A stretch of 64,000 nt of DNA from Piezodorus guildinii (GCA_023052935.1 CM041293.1:176815600-176879599), one strand, 5' to 3'; positions 1-12,009 are shown, numbered from the stretch's first letter. A program made the numbers and translations. Notes: generated by a model not told the origin, from the sequence alone.

Positions 1-782
1 TGAGGGGGGCATCTTACCAAGTTTATTCTCTCTAATTACACTCATATTGGCAACACTGACAGCGCCTTATTATTAGTTTAGGTTGCATTAAGGTTATCTC
101 TTGGCGGGATTTCTAATCGTGGAGAATGAAAGATTTTGTTTCTTGTGTAGTTATAATAAAATAAACTATATTTCTGTAAGTTTTATTTGTTGTTTATCTA
201 GAACAGTAAATTATACTTGATTCAGTAAACAGAAATGGATAGTATCCTATCTTCTTTTTATTTTTAGTTTTATCTGATTATTTAATCTTTATTTTATTTA
301 ATAACTCCCTATTATCGGCTTGCCTGATATCTCATCGGAAGTGATTGTGAAACTTTCTTAGTAGTGAATTAATTACTTTATTTGAATAAGGGTTTTATAA
401 GTTGTCATTTTATGTGTAGATGGTAGCTCATTATACTTCCTGGGTCTGCAAATTTAATTCTCAGAATAAACTTCTTTTTTATGATATGTAAATAAGTCAT
501 GTTCATTTCTGGGTTATGATTCTTGTTTCAAGAGCTACAGCTTGAAACATTTTATTGAAATTATTATAAAATTTGCAAAAATACATTCTTTATCAAATCT
601 CACTGAACCCTTGATCGTCATCCAGAGATTATTAGGTGTCTTTGAACCACTTTCTTGGTTAAACCTGTCTAAAAAGTTTTGTATTGAAAAGAAGAAAAGT
701 TTTTTTTATCAAAGTAAATTACCTTAATTTTGTGTTGTATTTTTACCATGTTAATCCTTTATGTTATAGTTTATTTTCAACA
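1..782. other. Upstream region of RNASEH2C
   Basis: AT-rich sequence with no recognisable coding segment or repeat family. A possible splice acceptor (TTATGTTATAG) sits just before ATG 783, so a 5' untranslated exon could lie here, but nothing else supports it. Confidence 0.35.
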
Positions 783-3700
783 ATGGCTATAACTGTGGAA
801 AACTTGAATTTTTCTTCAGAAGAAAATGATGAAAAATGTATCCACAGCCTTCCTTTAAGATACATTTTAATGGAGAAGCTAATATTGGTGATTTTTTTAT
901 TCCGGCTGCAGAAAATGGAAATCCGGATGGTAATTGAATTCTTTCCATTGTTTTTGGTACAAGTATTATTGACTTTAGAATTAATTATTGGAGATAGTTG
1001 CGGTGCATTCCATTGGAGAAAAAACACATAAATTAATGCAGCATATTTAATAATCTGCAGATGTTTTGAACTGCATAGGTAGAAATAGCCGGTAGTCAGT
1101 CGTGTTAAAAATATTTTAATTTTTAAGACTTTTCCGCTCATACATGTCAAGCATAAACTGAGGAAAAATAAAAGTGCTAGGAGAGGAGAAAAGTGCTTGA
1201 CATGACTTCCTGATGACAGCTCACATGTTTCAGGCAAAATTAAAATCGACTATTTCCTGCTATGATAATTTCAATAGTCAACCGAATATTCTCAATATTG
1301 TTTTGGTCTTGGTTTCAAACCGTCATCGGGATTAAGAAAATACTCGTTTTAGGGTCTCCTGAGTCCAAATGACAAAGTCCCAACTAAAAATTCTGTGTGT
1401 AAGGTAAGTCTAACATGAAAAAAAAAAAAAATTGTACAGAACTAAAGTTTCGTATTTAAGACAACTATATGACCGAGATGTTATAGCAACTTATTCATCG
1501 GCGAACCATAAGAGCATCATATAAGTTTTCTTCTTATTGGAATAGCCGATATTTTAAATTTTCTTCCTCTATAGTACCTGCAATTTTGTAAATTTAAAAA
1601 GATTAACCATTTCTTCTTGTTAGCATTGACAAATAATGTTTAAGTATATAATAGCCATTTATAAAAAGCCAACAGTATATACAAATAGTATATATAAAAG
1701 CCAATTTTTATATAATAATATATATAAAAGCCAATTTTATATAACAGTATATATAAAAGTCAATATAACTAGCTGATAGTATATAGGGCACTGATGACCT
1801 TAGGGTTTTTTTGCCTTGAAGCCCTAATAAACAACACACACAAGCAGCTATATCACGTAGGATGTTAAATTTGTCCGTGTATAGCGTGTGATCATTATTA
1901 AAAGACAAGATATCACAAATATTTTACGTTAGGATAATTATAAATCATTTTTCAATGATATTTTCGGACATTGTCTGAGTAACCACTGTAGTAAGGGAAG
2001 GTGTTGCAATCGTGAAAATTTCAGAATTATAGTTTAAGGATCCTCCGAGTCAAATCCCGCAAAATGGTCTGTGTTTATTCGCTAAGTCTAATCCTGGTGT
2101 TAGAAATTGCATCACTCAATAAAAAAAAATCTGGTGCTGACAACACACCACTTTCACTTACATCCATTTTTAAAATCTATTAAAGAATTAATTAAATTGA
2201 ATTTATATAGAAACATGTGTTTTATTAAAAAATCTATTCTGTTAACTTTTACAAGCTTGTGTAGAAGAAAATATTTTTTCTAAAATCTTTAACTTTCTAA
2301 CGGTTATTACACATGTATATTACTGTTCTTATGTTCAAAAACAAAAAATTGTATTAAAAAATATTATTTCAGTTTTTTCCTTTAGTTGGTTATAGACTTC
2401 ATTCAATTTATTTATTTACCTGTTTTTCATCAGTGGTAACAAGATAATATGGTTATTTTTATAGAATCTACAGAATTAAAGGTACTTTAGAGGAAGAAAA
2501 TATTGGCATTAAAAGCCGTGTCAGACTATTTCAATCAGAATGAAACCTACATGATATTGAAGCCTGTTAAATTTTACATTCATATAGGGAGTTTAATCAA
2601 AATCATTAGGGTCGTTTTTGAGAAAGCCCTAATAGCTGATTGTCGTAGATAATAATATAATAGATTATTTAATAAAACATATGTTTCTATCAAAACTCAA
2701 CGTAATTAATTCTTTAACCTTTTTTCATCTCTATATTCGAAAATTCTTATATTTATTTTAATAAAAAATACATGTGAAAGCACCAGATTTTTTTTTTGTA
2801 ATTCCCTTCCACATTTATTCCAATGCAGGTAGTTATATCAGTTTATATTTTTCTTTTTCATTTATTATAAAAAACGTCAATGCTTTAAAATAAACTGTAT
2901 AATTTAAATCATTTATTAACATACTTTTTATATTTGCTTTGCTCCTTTCACATACCTCAACAATATTGCATTACTGTTGTATTTTTTACTTTAACTTTGT
3001 TTTCTATTTAAATTCATACATTGCAATTACTCCTGCATTATTAAACTATCATAATATATCATAACAAAAAAAAATTTAAGAAACAAATTTTAAATACTGT
3101 TATATTAATTATTAAAATTCTAATAAATTAACTATTGTTTAAGAAGAGAATGTTCTAACATTTATTTATATTAATAAACTTATTTTATTTTCTATTTTTT
3201 AGAATTAAATGTCTCTTTCCGTGGTTATCCACTCAGCGGTGTTAAAGTGAATGTTCCCGAGAACTATAATGGTTTCATTTTGGAGGAGAAGAATGAAAAT
3301 GGATCGAAGAAGCTGAAAAGCATAAGAACTTTTAAATCGATCACTTATTGGAATTGGGACAAAAAGCCGTCAAAAAACGACCCATTTCTTTCTGCCTTGG
3401 ATTGGATCGACTTATGCCAGGTTTGTTGTAATTACGAGTATAATACCAGTAATTTAATTATAATTGAAGAATAAGTCTTTGGAGAAGTTGCTTGGGAATG
3501 TGGTTACCGAAGAAAACTAAATTAAGGCTGACTACTCGGTGACAAGAGGTAGATGAAAATTGGTGAAAGTGAGGTTTATGAAAGTAGTGGAAGAGGGGAA
3601 GGCATGATTTTTTAAAATAAATTCGGATAATAACATCAAACATTCTTTTTGATAAATTTATTGCTGTTCGAAGAGATTTTTTAGAGTAAATTTACTTATA

Positions 3701-5082
3701 TTTTTTCTACTATAAATGAATCACAAAACTAATGTATATTTCATATGCCTTTAATCCTCTTGGAATTAACTATGTTTACACACTGAATTTGCTTTATTAA
3801 GGCTCAGTAGTGTAGTTTATTGCAAACCAACACGAGTGACGATTCAATTCATTTTCCTCATATTATGCTGTTCTTTTCTGAAAAGAAAAAGCGCAGCCAA
3901 AACTGCAAGTAAGATTTTGTGCTGTTGGCAGTGATTCAATTGCTGACAGCACGGTTCAGAAGTGATTTTTGCGGTTTAGATGAGGAGGTTTCATTTGGAA
4001 GACCGACCCTGGATGGCCAGAGTTCAACTCTTCACATCGTGGATATTACGACGGTCATCTCTAACAATCCACGAATTACTATCCTGAGATAGCTGTAAGA
4101 TTAAAGCTGCAATCGACCTTATTTGACCATCTAAAGAAGGCTGGAACGTCTGTCGTTAATCGACGTTTTAAGTTCCCCATGAGCTCAGTGAAAGGAACCT
4201 TATTGAAAGCATTCATGTTGTGATTTCCTGCTAATTAAATGTGGAGCATCCATTTTGAAATTAAGTTTTTACGGTGACCAAAAATGATTCTTACTTCAAC
4301 ATCAGTGAGAAAAAAAAAAAAAAGTAATCATAATTTTTCACGTTGGCAGATAGAAGGCTGTAAGCGTTGTAATAATAAAATCTAGAATACAGTTGAAAGT
4401 GTGTATATGAGTGTATGATAATTACTACACCAAATCTCACGAATTTTCATATACCTGTTCTCTCATTGTGTAGCACAACCTTAATAAGTAAACATTGGCA
4501 TGGATATGCCTTTTGGCTGAGAGGTCTCTGATTGTTATTAAGTGATGTTTTTTCACATAATAAAAGGATGGAAATGGTATGATAATAATAATAGGGGATA
4601 GTAATGGCATAATAAATAGTGGAAAGATGGGAAAAAGGGCATTAAGTAATGGTCAATTATTGTAGATTAAAATCAATTTTATATCTATAATACATAGTTT
4701 TATTTTATCCTGAAAAACCAAAAGGACTCATTTGCCTACCCAATATTTTTTACTAAGGTGATTAGGCTGATCTCACACTCAGCTGTCAGTTTTTTTTTTT
4801 TTCAAAACATTTTGGGTACCCACTTTACAAAGAGTGGATAAAACCTAGGAGGCCTTTCCTATCCATAGAAGCAAGGCCTAAGTACTTTCAAAGACACTTT
4901 AAATGCCAAATAACCCTATGTGTTGGATCATAATGGTCTGATTGGTTATTTTATTTTATTTACAGTTTACCATTTGCCAACATTGTGTATTTTGTATGTA
5001 TTTAAAATGTTTGGTTATTAATTATATTTTTTTGTTGTAATTGTAGATTCACGACCCCATCGAAGATGAAACGGAAGACTGA
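783..5082 (+). CDS. RNASEH2C: Ribonuclease H2 subunit C-like (RNASEH2C), 3 exons
   Basis: Non-catalytic subunit of the trimeric RNase H2, which removes ribonucleotides and RNA:DNA hybrids in the nucleus. Coding exons are 783-929, 3203-3420 and 5047-5082, with GT-AG introns. Intron 1 is phase 1 (G + AA gives Glu) and intron 2 is phase 0. Family hallmarks seen are a PSFKIHFNGEA..FFIPA segment in exon 1, LNVSFRGYPLSG then NYNGF at the start of exon 2, W-x-W-D...D.FLSALDWIDL at its end, and a final IHDPIEDETED. The order matches the human protein (VSFRGR, GYV, LTWPSLAAAIH). The protein would be about 130 residues, on the short side. Oddity: ATG 783 has a good context but reads a different frame from the conserved exon-1 segment, which opens only after a stop at 830. 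One missing base near the A-run at 832-836 would join them; otherwise ATG 836 is the start. A poly(A) signal lies at 5256. Identification rests on motif order remembered from the family, not a search. Confidence 0.8.
1662..1790. repeat. AT-rich minisatellite
   Basis: Three to four imperfect copies of a ~37-bp unit containing TATATAAAAGCCAATTTTTA and an AACAGTATATA spacer, in RNASEH2C intron 1. Confidence 0.6.
1783..1852 (+). repeat. 3' tail of a retroelement (GCACTGATGACCTTAGGG type)
   Basis: The block GCACTGATGACCTTAGGG followed by a T-run, a GAAGCCCTAATAAAC end and AACACACACA resembles 3' ends of insect non-LTR elements or SINEs. It contains CTGATGA but lacks a GAAAC partner, so it is not called a ribozyme. 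It abuts the minisatellite. Confidence 0.35.
2130..2787. repeat. Inverted composite of the Helentron-like repeat
   Basis: 2130-2625 reads forward from the family 5' end (TCTGGTGCTGACAACACACC...). 2635-2787 reads backward and ends with the same 5' terminus (GCACCAGA). The copy therefore shows the 5' end at both extremities and no 3' hairpin. It is flanked by A-run and T-run. Confidence 0.65.
3526..4480. mobile_element. TTAA-flanked TIR element carrying a mariner relic
   Basis: The ends read TTAA|GGCTGACTACTCGGTGA and GTGTAGCACAACC|TTAA. The inverted repeats extend imperfectly for over 40 bp (ATGAAAATTGGTGA against TCACGAATTTTCAT). TTAA at both sides (3522-3525, 4481-4484) suggests TTAA target duplication as in piggyBac-type elements. 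No own transposase is visible. A second family member is at 12010-13824. It lies in RNASEH2C intron 2. Confidence 0.6.
3845..4250 (+). pseudogene. Degenerate mariner transposase N-terminal fragment
   Basis: Conceptual translation in broken frames gives a paired HTH-like mariner N-terminus: VQKWFLRFR, then a linker, then HLKKAGTS...RRFKFPMSS, which mirrors HLKxxG...WVPHELS of mariners. Several stops and frameshifts are present. It sits inside the TTAA-flanked element. Confidence 0.5.
4484..5046. other. RNASEH2C intron 2, 3' part
   Basis: Mostly AT-rich unique sequence. A short block near 4805-4870 (TTTTGGGTACCCACTTTA...CCTAGGAGG) is shared with the SINE at 13905 and with 15840 and 37590, so it is a repeat fragment. 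Otherwise nothing is recognised. Confidence 0.4.
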
Positions 5083-5424
5083 AATGAAGTGTGATTCATG
5101 TATATTAGTTATAATGTTGTAAATATAAAAATTATGTTACTAACTAAAGTTTTTTTTTATATTCAAATATGTCCGATTTATATTTCATATATAGATGATA
5201 TTTTTGCTGTATGAAGTATAATTCAAATGTTGGATCAGAATTTGTGTGGTAAAAAAATAAAAAATTCAATTATTTTTATTAAATATTTTACAGAATTGTA
5301 CTAAATTATTTACAAAAATACAAACAGTTTTTAAGAAATTTCTGTCGACAAATTTGTAATGTGTAGTACTTTTTTCCAGTATAATCTTTTGAAATTTATT
5401 TTAAATAGCAGTAAAATTAAATAA

Positions 5425-6592
5425 GCTTAATCAAAATCATTATAGCCGTTTTCTAAAAAATCATAAAAAGACGCAAAATGCAAGGTATACTTCGGGTCAG
5501 CTGATTTTGGTGAAAAAATTGCTGTAACATCTTGGACGTGTAGTTGTCTCAAATATGAAATTTCGCTGGATTTGACACAAACACAGACCTATTCTTGCGA
5601 CTTGGTTATTTGGTCTCAGGAGACTACAACTTGTATTTCTCTTGAAAACTGGAATTTGAACATTTTCACAATCGTTATACTTACTTATATATGGAATATA
5701 TAGTAAAAGTAAAAATCTGGTGCAGGCACCTCACGGCTTTCACTTACCTCTGTTTTTAAAATCGATTAAAGAATTTTCAAATACAGATAGGGATATAAAT
5801 AAGTGAAACAATGAAAGAATTAATTAAATTAAATTTCCATAGAAATATGTGTTTAATTAAAAAATCGATTATCGGTTAGTTTTATCGGCTTTTCATCACT
5901 CTTTATTAACTTTTATAAGCTTGTGTTATAGATAATATTTTTTCTAATATCTTTAGCTTTCCAACGGTATATTATACATGTATATTACTGTTTTTATGTT
6001 CAAAATAGAAAATTGCATTAAAAAAAATATGTTTTCAGTTTTTTCCTTTAGTTAGGCATCGAATTCATTCAATTTATTTATTTACCATTTTTTTCATCGG
6101 TGGTAACAAGATAATATATTTATTTTTATAGAATCAACAAAATTAAAGGTACTTTAGAGAAAGAAAATTTAAAATATCGGCATTTAAGCCCTGTCAGGCC
6201 ATTTTAATCCAAATGAAACCTAAATGATATTAAAGCCGATTAAATTTTACATCGATATGGCGAGTTTAATCAAAATTGTTAGATCCGTTTTTGAGAAAAT
6301 TGTAAAAAGTTGCAAAATGCTAGGTATAAGTGGCTCGCCCGGTTAGCTGATTATGATGAAAAAGTTTTTGTAACATCTTGGTTTTATAGTTGTTTTAAAT
6401 ATGAAATTTAAGTTCAATAGGACTTTTAGTTTATGCGCTGGACTTACCACACACAGAATTTTTTGCAGGACTCGATTATTTGTCTCAGGAGACTCTAAAA
6501 CTTGTATTTCTGTTGAAAGCTGGAATTCGAACATTTTCACAATCGCTATACTTTCTCTTACTATATATTCCACATATAAGTAAAAGTAAAAA
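5425..6592 (+). repeat. Head-to-tail pair of Helentron-like repeats
   Basis: 5425-5712 is the 3' third of one copy, ending in the hairpin-plus-AGTAAAAGTAAAAA terminus. 5713-6592 is a complete second copy starting TCTGGTGCAGGCACC and ending ATAAGTAAAAGTAAAAA. The second begins exactly where the first ends, with no spacer. Both share the internal blocks AAAGGTACTTTAGAG, AGCCCTGTCAG and CAAAATGC.AGGTATA. No coding capacity. Confidence 0.75.
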
Positions 6593-6684
6593 TTGATCTA
6601 TGGAGGCGAAGAACTTACCCATGCAATAATATGTAATTTAGGGATGAGCATTGTTTTCTCAATTTAAGCATATATTCTTAACTA

Positions 6685-7952
6685 TCGGGTTGTTTCACAT
6701 GAAATGTCCGTGTTTATGGTTTCTGAAATACATAAAGGATTTTGCAGGTCTCTGTTGTTTTCTTCCAAATGTTTACATATTTAAAGTAAACTGTTACTAA
6801 TCCTCTACCTTTGTATTATAATCATTAGCTTCCCAATCAATTACCCTACAAATATGAACATGGAAACACGCAATTTTCGAGTAATATTTTTGTGCGAGTT
6901 TAAACTTGGCTATTCAGCAACTGAGGCCGCTGCAAATATTTGCAAGGTGTTTGGGGAAGAGAGTGTTAATGAACGGACCATTCGCCGTTGGTTTGCTAAG
7001 TTTTCAGCTGGGGATACCGACTTGGAAAACTTGCCCCGAGGAAGACCTCCGTCCGTAATAGACAACGGTGCCCTCAAACATACAGTAGAAGGAAACCCCT
7101 ACCAAACAGTTAAAAGACTCTCAGCACAACTAAATGCAAGTTCATCTACCGTTTCCAGACATTTAAAGTGTATTGGGAAAGTAAAAAAGCTCGATACACG
7201 GGTACCTCATGATCTCACTGAGCGGCAGCAATTGAAACGCCTTGAGACCTGTATTTCTTTACTTACGAGGCAAAAAACCGAGCCTTTCCTTGAAAGAATA
7301 ACTACCTGCGATGAAAAATGGATCGCATATGACAATCAGCATCGGTCAGGGCAGTGATGGAACATTGAAGAAACCCCGAAAATGCTAAAACCGAATTTGC
7401 ATCCCAAAAAATTGATGGTTATAGTATGGTGGTTCATGGCTGGGATAATTCATTATTCCTTTTTAACTAGAGGTGAAACCATTACCTCTACAATGTACTG
7501 CAATGAAATTGACCAAATGCACACAAAATTATTAAAAAAAACAACCTGGATTGGTAAATCGGAAGGATCCTATACTCTTACACGACAATGCTAGACCCCA
7601 TGTTTCAAAACATACCGTGCAAAAATTGAAACTGGGCTACGAAGTTCTTCCGCACCCACCATATTCTCCCGACTTGTCTCCAACAGATTACCACCTGTTC
7701 AGGAATTTAGACAACTTTGTCAAAGGAAATTTTTTTGAAAATGATGATCAAGTGAAAAGTGCATTTTCAGATTTTGTTTCACTTCAAAGCTCAGAGTTTT
7801 TCAGTTCGGGGATAAAAAAGTTGGTGTCACGTTGGGAAAAATTTGTAGAAAAAGAAGGTAAATACTTCGAATAAAATTATCTTGTTTTCATATCGTATTT
7901 TTAATAAAAATCCTTTACCTTGAAAACGGACATTTCATTTGACACAATCCAA
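6685..7952 (+). mobile_element. Nearly full-length mariner element
   Basis: A 1268-bp element with ~28-bp inverted repeats (TCGGGTTGTTTCACATGAAA and its complement ending CAATCCAA), flanked by TA at 6683-6684 and 7953-7954, the Tc1/mariner target duplication. It encodes the transposase described in the next entry. A related, internally deleted copy lies in AHCY intron 3 (43808-44724). Confidence 0.93.
6854..7874 (+). pseudogene. Mariner transposase, two disabling lesions
   Basis: DDD transposase of the mariner group, which binds the element ends and cuts and pastes it at TA. The first block (6854-7357) has the paired HTH DNA-binding region (RRWFAKFSAGDTDLE, then TVSRHLKCIGKVKKLD) and the first catalytic Asp in TCDEKW. 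A TGA at 7355-7357 replaces an expected Trp codon, and the same frame continues to about 7545. A frameshift then leads into the last block, holding the second Asp (LHDNARPH) and third Asp (PDLSPTDYHLF) with the C-terminal KLVSRWEKFVEKEGKYFE. One nonsense and one frameshift mean it is dead but young. Confidence 0.92.
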
Positions 7953-8938
7953 TAATAACTATTTCTTTATAAAAGGGTATAAAATAAAACACAAACTGGT
8001 CTCACACGTTTATATTTAATTTAATACAACCAATAACTAACTGTTGACCAATGATAGACACATGATTAATATACATACATAAATTTATTTATAATCTTAT
8101 AAAAGGGGACTAGAAAAGTTGAATTTCAAATAGCTATTACACTTTTTAAAATGGCACATTACAAAATTTTTATAAAAAAATATACTACACTTGTGCAACA
8201 TATCCTATTATACATAATGAGGTTTTAAAAAATATAAATTGGCAGGTATACAAATTTTATAGCACTTTTTGGCCCGAAGGCCACAACTTAAAATAGATCA
8301 AATTAAAATTTGTGCCCAAATTTTTAAACTTAAAAAACTAAGCTTGAGCTAGTATAGGTCTTTATTCCGGGATGTAACAGTCTTTCAATAGCATGCTGAC
8401 AGTCCATAAAAAGTTAATTCAAGAATTAACCCATTTTAAAATAGCAATAAGTTCAAAAATTAAATTCAGAAACTTGGAAAGCGGATAGTAGTTGAGGGTG
8501 TTACGTGATGATATAGACAGTACTATCGCGATAGTAGTAGTTAATAGATTATTTTCAACAGAGGTGTATAACATCAAATAATATTAATATAAGTGGTTTA
8601 CAGGAATTGATAAGAAGGATAAAGTCAGAATTAAAATATTCTGCAAAAAGAAGAAATCCAGATTATGCTAAAAGTGATCATTAAACGAAATAGGGGAAAA
8701 AAAATGTTTAAACATAAAGTACGCAGTTGTTATATACACATCATGAAAATATTTTTTTTAAATCTAGAAACAATTAAATATTTAAAATAAAATAAATGAC
8801 AAATATACATTGATTATAATATATATGTAGAAAGTGTGAAATAATTCACTATTGTAACCTTCAGCATTTGCTTGCTTGTCTCTATCGAGGTGTAGCGAGC
8901 CCTTAAGCTATAAATCTGAAATAGTTACTATAAGAAAA
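7953..8938. other. Intergenic, nothing recognised
   Basis: AT-rich sequence with no open frame, repeat terminus or RNA signature that I can support. Confidence 0.4.
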
Positions 8939-9340
8939 ACAATTGAGACTTTGATTTCCAGAAGGTACTATTAGCCATTTTAAGAAATTTTACAGAAAGC
9001 TCAAAAATCTCTCAATACTATAATATTAAACCAAGTTATTTTATTCTTTTCGCATTAAACGTAAATAAACACTACATGTATTAATAAAACTACTTTAAAG
9101 TTATGGTGTGAAATGTTTCAGTATAATTTGGAATAAAAGTAAAGGTGAAATTGGTCCCTAAGAAAATAACTGTATTTCTAAATCGCGTTTTTATTAAAGG
9201 ATTTGAATGTTCTTTAGATAAAATAAAATAGAATATTTAGTTAAAACTAAATAATGAGAATAATATGTCAAAATATCAATTTTGTTTAAAAAATGTCTTT
9301 TTTAGTACCTTTTGGAAATCAACGCCTCAATTTGAAAAAC
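8939..9340. mobile_element. ~400-bp TIR element (MITE-like)
   Basis: The ends TTGAGACTTTGATTTCCAGA..GGTACTA and TAGTACC.TTTGGAAATCAA form an imperfect ~30-bp terminal inverted repeat. No coding capacity. A related copy starts at 14540. Target duplication is not clear. Confidence 0.55.
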
Positions 9341-9480
9341 CATAGCAAAATGTCTTGGAACATTAAAATGAATGTGTCAAATTCATTTTTCGAATGCTGT
9401 TGAATTTGAATTAAATTACCTTATAATGATCATCTATTGTTTAATGTAAATCTGTGATGAAACTGAAATATTATAATATA
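9341..9480. repeat. Flank shared with 14905-15000
   Basis: ACCATAGCAAAATGTCTTGG, ATTACCTTATAATGATCAT and AAATCTGTGATGAAA recur in the same order after the second copy, so the repeat unit is longer (~550 bp) than the TIR element. Confidence 0.5.
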
Positions 9481-10970
9481 AATATTAAAAACATGAACAA
9501 TTGGATTAATTTCACAAGAATAATAAAAAATTGCTGTCTTATCTCATCACTTTTATAATTATCAAATGTTTAAAACTCTATTTTTTATTATTTCAGTAAT
9601 TAAATATTATAGAATAAGAGATGTTTTAGAACCATTTTAGTTGATAACATAATAACAATAAACAAACATATCAGAATGAAATAAGAAGAAAATTAATTAA
9701 ATTTCTTTATTTTACAATATCGTTACTCCATTGATCATACTTTAGTGTTTATAAATAAACTTGATAAGGTTGTTGAGCCAAATAAATATCAATGCATGCT
9801 TTTGGATTAGACCAATACCGACTTCATTACATAATTTAAAAAAAAGGTAAGTGATTAAAATTTGATTAATCTTATAATATTTAAAAGACTTAAGTTACGT
9901 AATTTAAAAAAAAGTCATTTAAACTAAAATACAAGAACATGTTAGCATGAAAATAAGAATGTGAGAGATGGAAATAAACACACATTCAAATCATCTAACA
10001 TATAGTTATGTACAATTTTTAGTTACATCTCAGTTTCAGAGTAGGTTTGTTCAATAAATAATCCAAAACTGAGAACTAATAGCTCAACAATTTTATTAAA
10101 AAGAAGAGATAAAAATTATACTAGCTCAATTAAATAAATAAAATTATACATAGTTTAAATAGAAACTATAGATGTGTTATATAAATAAATGACTAGACAT
10201 CGAACTATAACTAATATAACGTTCACAACCTTATCATTACATACATTTATTACTATCATTTCAATAGAATGATAAAATTTATATAAACGGATATTGAAAA
10301 TTTTTTACATGGCACAATTTCTTTGTTTAAAAAACATTTTTTATACAATGTATATACATATTTCTACTAGGATTTGTGTCGATTAATATCAAGATAAATA
10401 TTAAATAAACAGAAATATTAAATATATTTCTTACAACAAACGAACAAATAAATATATGTCAATACTTAATCCTACGCAGGATGGATGTGACTTTATCATC
10501 TAATATTTCAATTACAATGCACTAAATTAATTATAATATACAATTATGAAATAAATTCAACTCAAACATATTAGATACAGTTTAAACATTATTGTTAAGT
10601 TGTTTAAGAAAAAGTATTCATCTAAATAAACTATTCAAACACGATAAAAACAAAAAACAAACGTATATTAGTAGCTGTTTTCGATTTATATAAATAAATT
10701 TCTAACAGATTTTATTTTTATCAAAATTTAATCCAAGTAAAAGATAATTAGGTTTTTTCTAACAAGAGTTTTTGATCAGTCTAAATATGCACATCTATCT
10801 GTTCACCCGAAAAATTAATGCATGTCAAAACTCGTATTAGAAAAACTTATAGAAACCTTGAAATAATACACAGCCACAAAAAAAAACAGACTTTTTCTTA
10901 AGTATATAAAATTAAATTGATAATGAACAAAACTAATGATGATAATACATAATCGAAACAAATATAATTT
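9481..10970. other. Intergenic, nothing recognised
   Basis: Very AT-rich, no coding signal, no repeat end that could be defended. Confidence 0.4.
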
Positions 10971-11034
10971 TCTAGAAGGAATTAGTCAAGGTGGCGGTCA
11001 GTGAATGAAACAATTAAGTAGTTTCAACCATTTA

Positions 11035-11076
11035 TTTTCTGCCGTTTCGAACCCCATGTGGGTAATCATCAGGGCA
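11035..11076 (-). ncRNA. Hammerhead ribozyme-like motif, decayed
   Basis: On the minus strand: GCC-CTGATGA, a hairpin with ACCC/GGGGT, then GAAAC. The conserved core is present, but the expected GTH cleavage triplet after GAAAC reads GGC, so activity is unlikely. Confidence 0.5.
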
Positions 11077-11130
11077 TATTACAATAGACCTACAGGAGAA
11101 TGGAACAGATAGTTTTCATTCGCCTGAATT

Positions 11131-11175
11131 ACACCCGGATGATGACCCACAATGGGGGTCGAAACGTTGGTAGAA
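11131..11175 (+). ncRNA. Hammerhead ribozyme-like motif, core U mutated
   Basis: ACC-CGGATGA-T-GACCC...GGGTC-GAAACGTT-GGT. Stem I (ACC/GGT), stem II (GACCC/GGGTC), GAAA and a GTT cleavage triplet are all present. The essential CTGATGA has T to G at its second position, which should abolish cleavage. Confidence 0.5.
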
Positions 11176-12009
11176 AATATATGGTTGAAACTACTTAATT
11201 GTTTCATTCACTGACCAGGACTAATTCCTTCTAGTAATCCTCAACGGTCAATTAATTATATCTCCTATGATGAAAAAATATAATTTTCCAAAAAAAAAAT
11301 TTTTTATGGCTCATTTTTACATAAAATATTTATAACAAACTGAAAATTATATAAAAGTGTAACTAAATATATCTTATTGTAATGTTTTATATGTGAGTAT
11401 ACCTTCAGTCGAACAGAATCAGATCCTTGGCATTGAAAAATAATAAAATACCACAAATAAATAATAATTTTTTTTATATCTATAATAAACAAGATTTATA
11501 AGCTTAAAGCAGTCTTTGGTCATGATTTTTTTTTTTTTTTTTTCACCATTCGTTGTCATTAACTCTTAATTCCGCACCAAAAAAAAAAATTTTGACACAA
11601 TCATTTCTAAAAAATAATTTGAAGAAAAATTTGGAATTACGTAATTTAAGAATTTGTTTACAAGAAATAAGATAAATTATGGGAATATAATATTGAATAA
11701 TGGATATTTTGATTAATATCTAACAGTCATTACAAGACGGAAATCCATGCCACCAATATCCCGATATGATGAATGATTATTATATAATATACTAAACTAT
11801 AGTATAATATAATATTATTACGCAGAGCTTTTTGATCGTTTATGATTCATGTTTTTCTATATTAACCTTCTGGGTATAAATTTTTACTTTGCTGTAGTCG
11901 GACATAGAATATACCTGTGTAATTAATATTTTATTGTAGATCATGCTTATATAATTTTTGGATATATTGCTGCTAGTAACCGACTATTCATAATTTAAGT
12001 TTTTCTAAA

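Larger units (their letters stand above)
1312..2110 (-). repeat. Two fragments of the Helentron-like repeat family
   Basis: 1312-1625 and 1968-2110 both match the 3' portion of the ~900-bp family described at 39628-40553, in reverse orientation: the ACGTTTTAGGGTCTCCTGAG-type block, the AGTAAGGGAA..ATTGCAATCGTG block and the GAGATGTTA.AGCAAC block. Both lie in RNASEH2C intron 1 and are separated by a minisatellite. Confidence 0.65.
10972..11234. mobile_element. Foldback element with paired hammerhead-like motifs
   Basis: A ~263-bp inverted repeat. The arms start CTAGAAGGAATTAGTC and mirror at GACTAATTCCTTCTAG. They share GGTCAGTGAATGAAAC, AATTAAGTAGTTTCAACCAT and a GAAACG block, and enclose a ~60-nt spacer. 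Each arm carries one hammerhead-like core pointing outward. No clear target duplication was found. Confidence 0.75.

Noticed and set aside
1783..1830. CTGATGA at 1786 as a hammerhead
   Set aside because: The matching partner reads TGAAGCCC, not GAAAC; better explained as a retroelement 3' tail.
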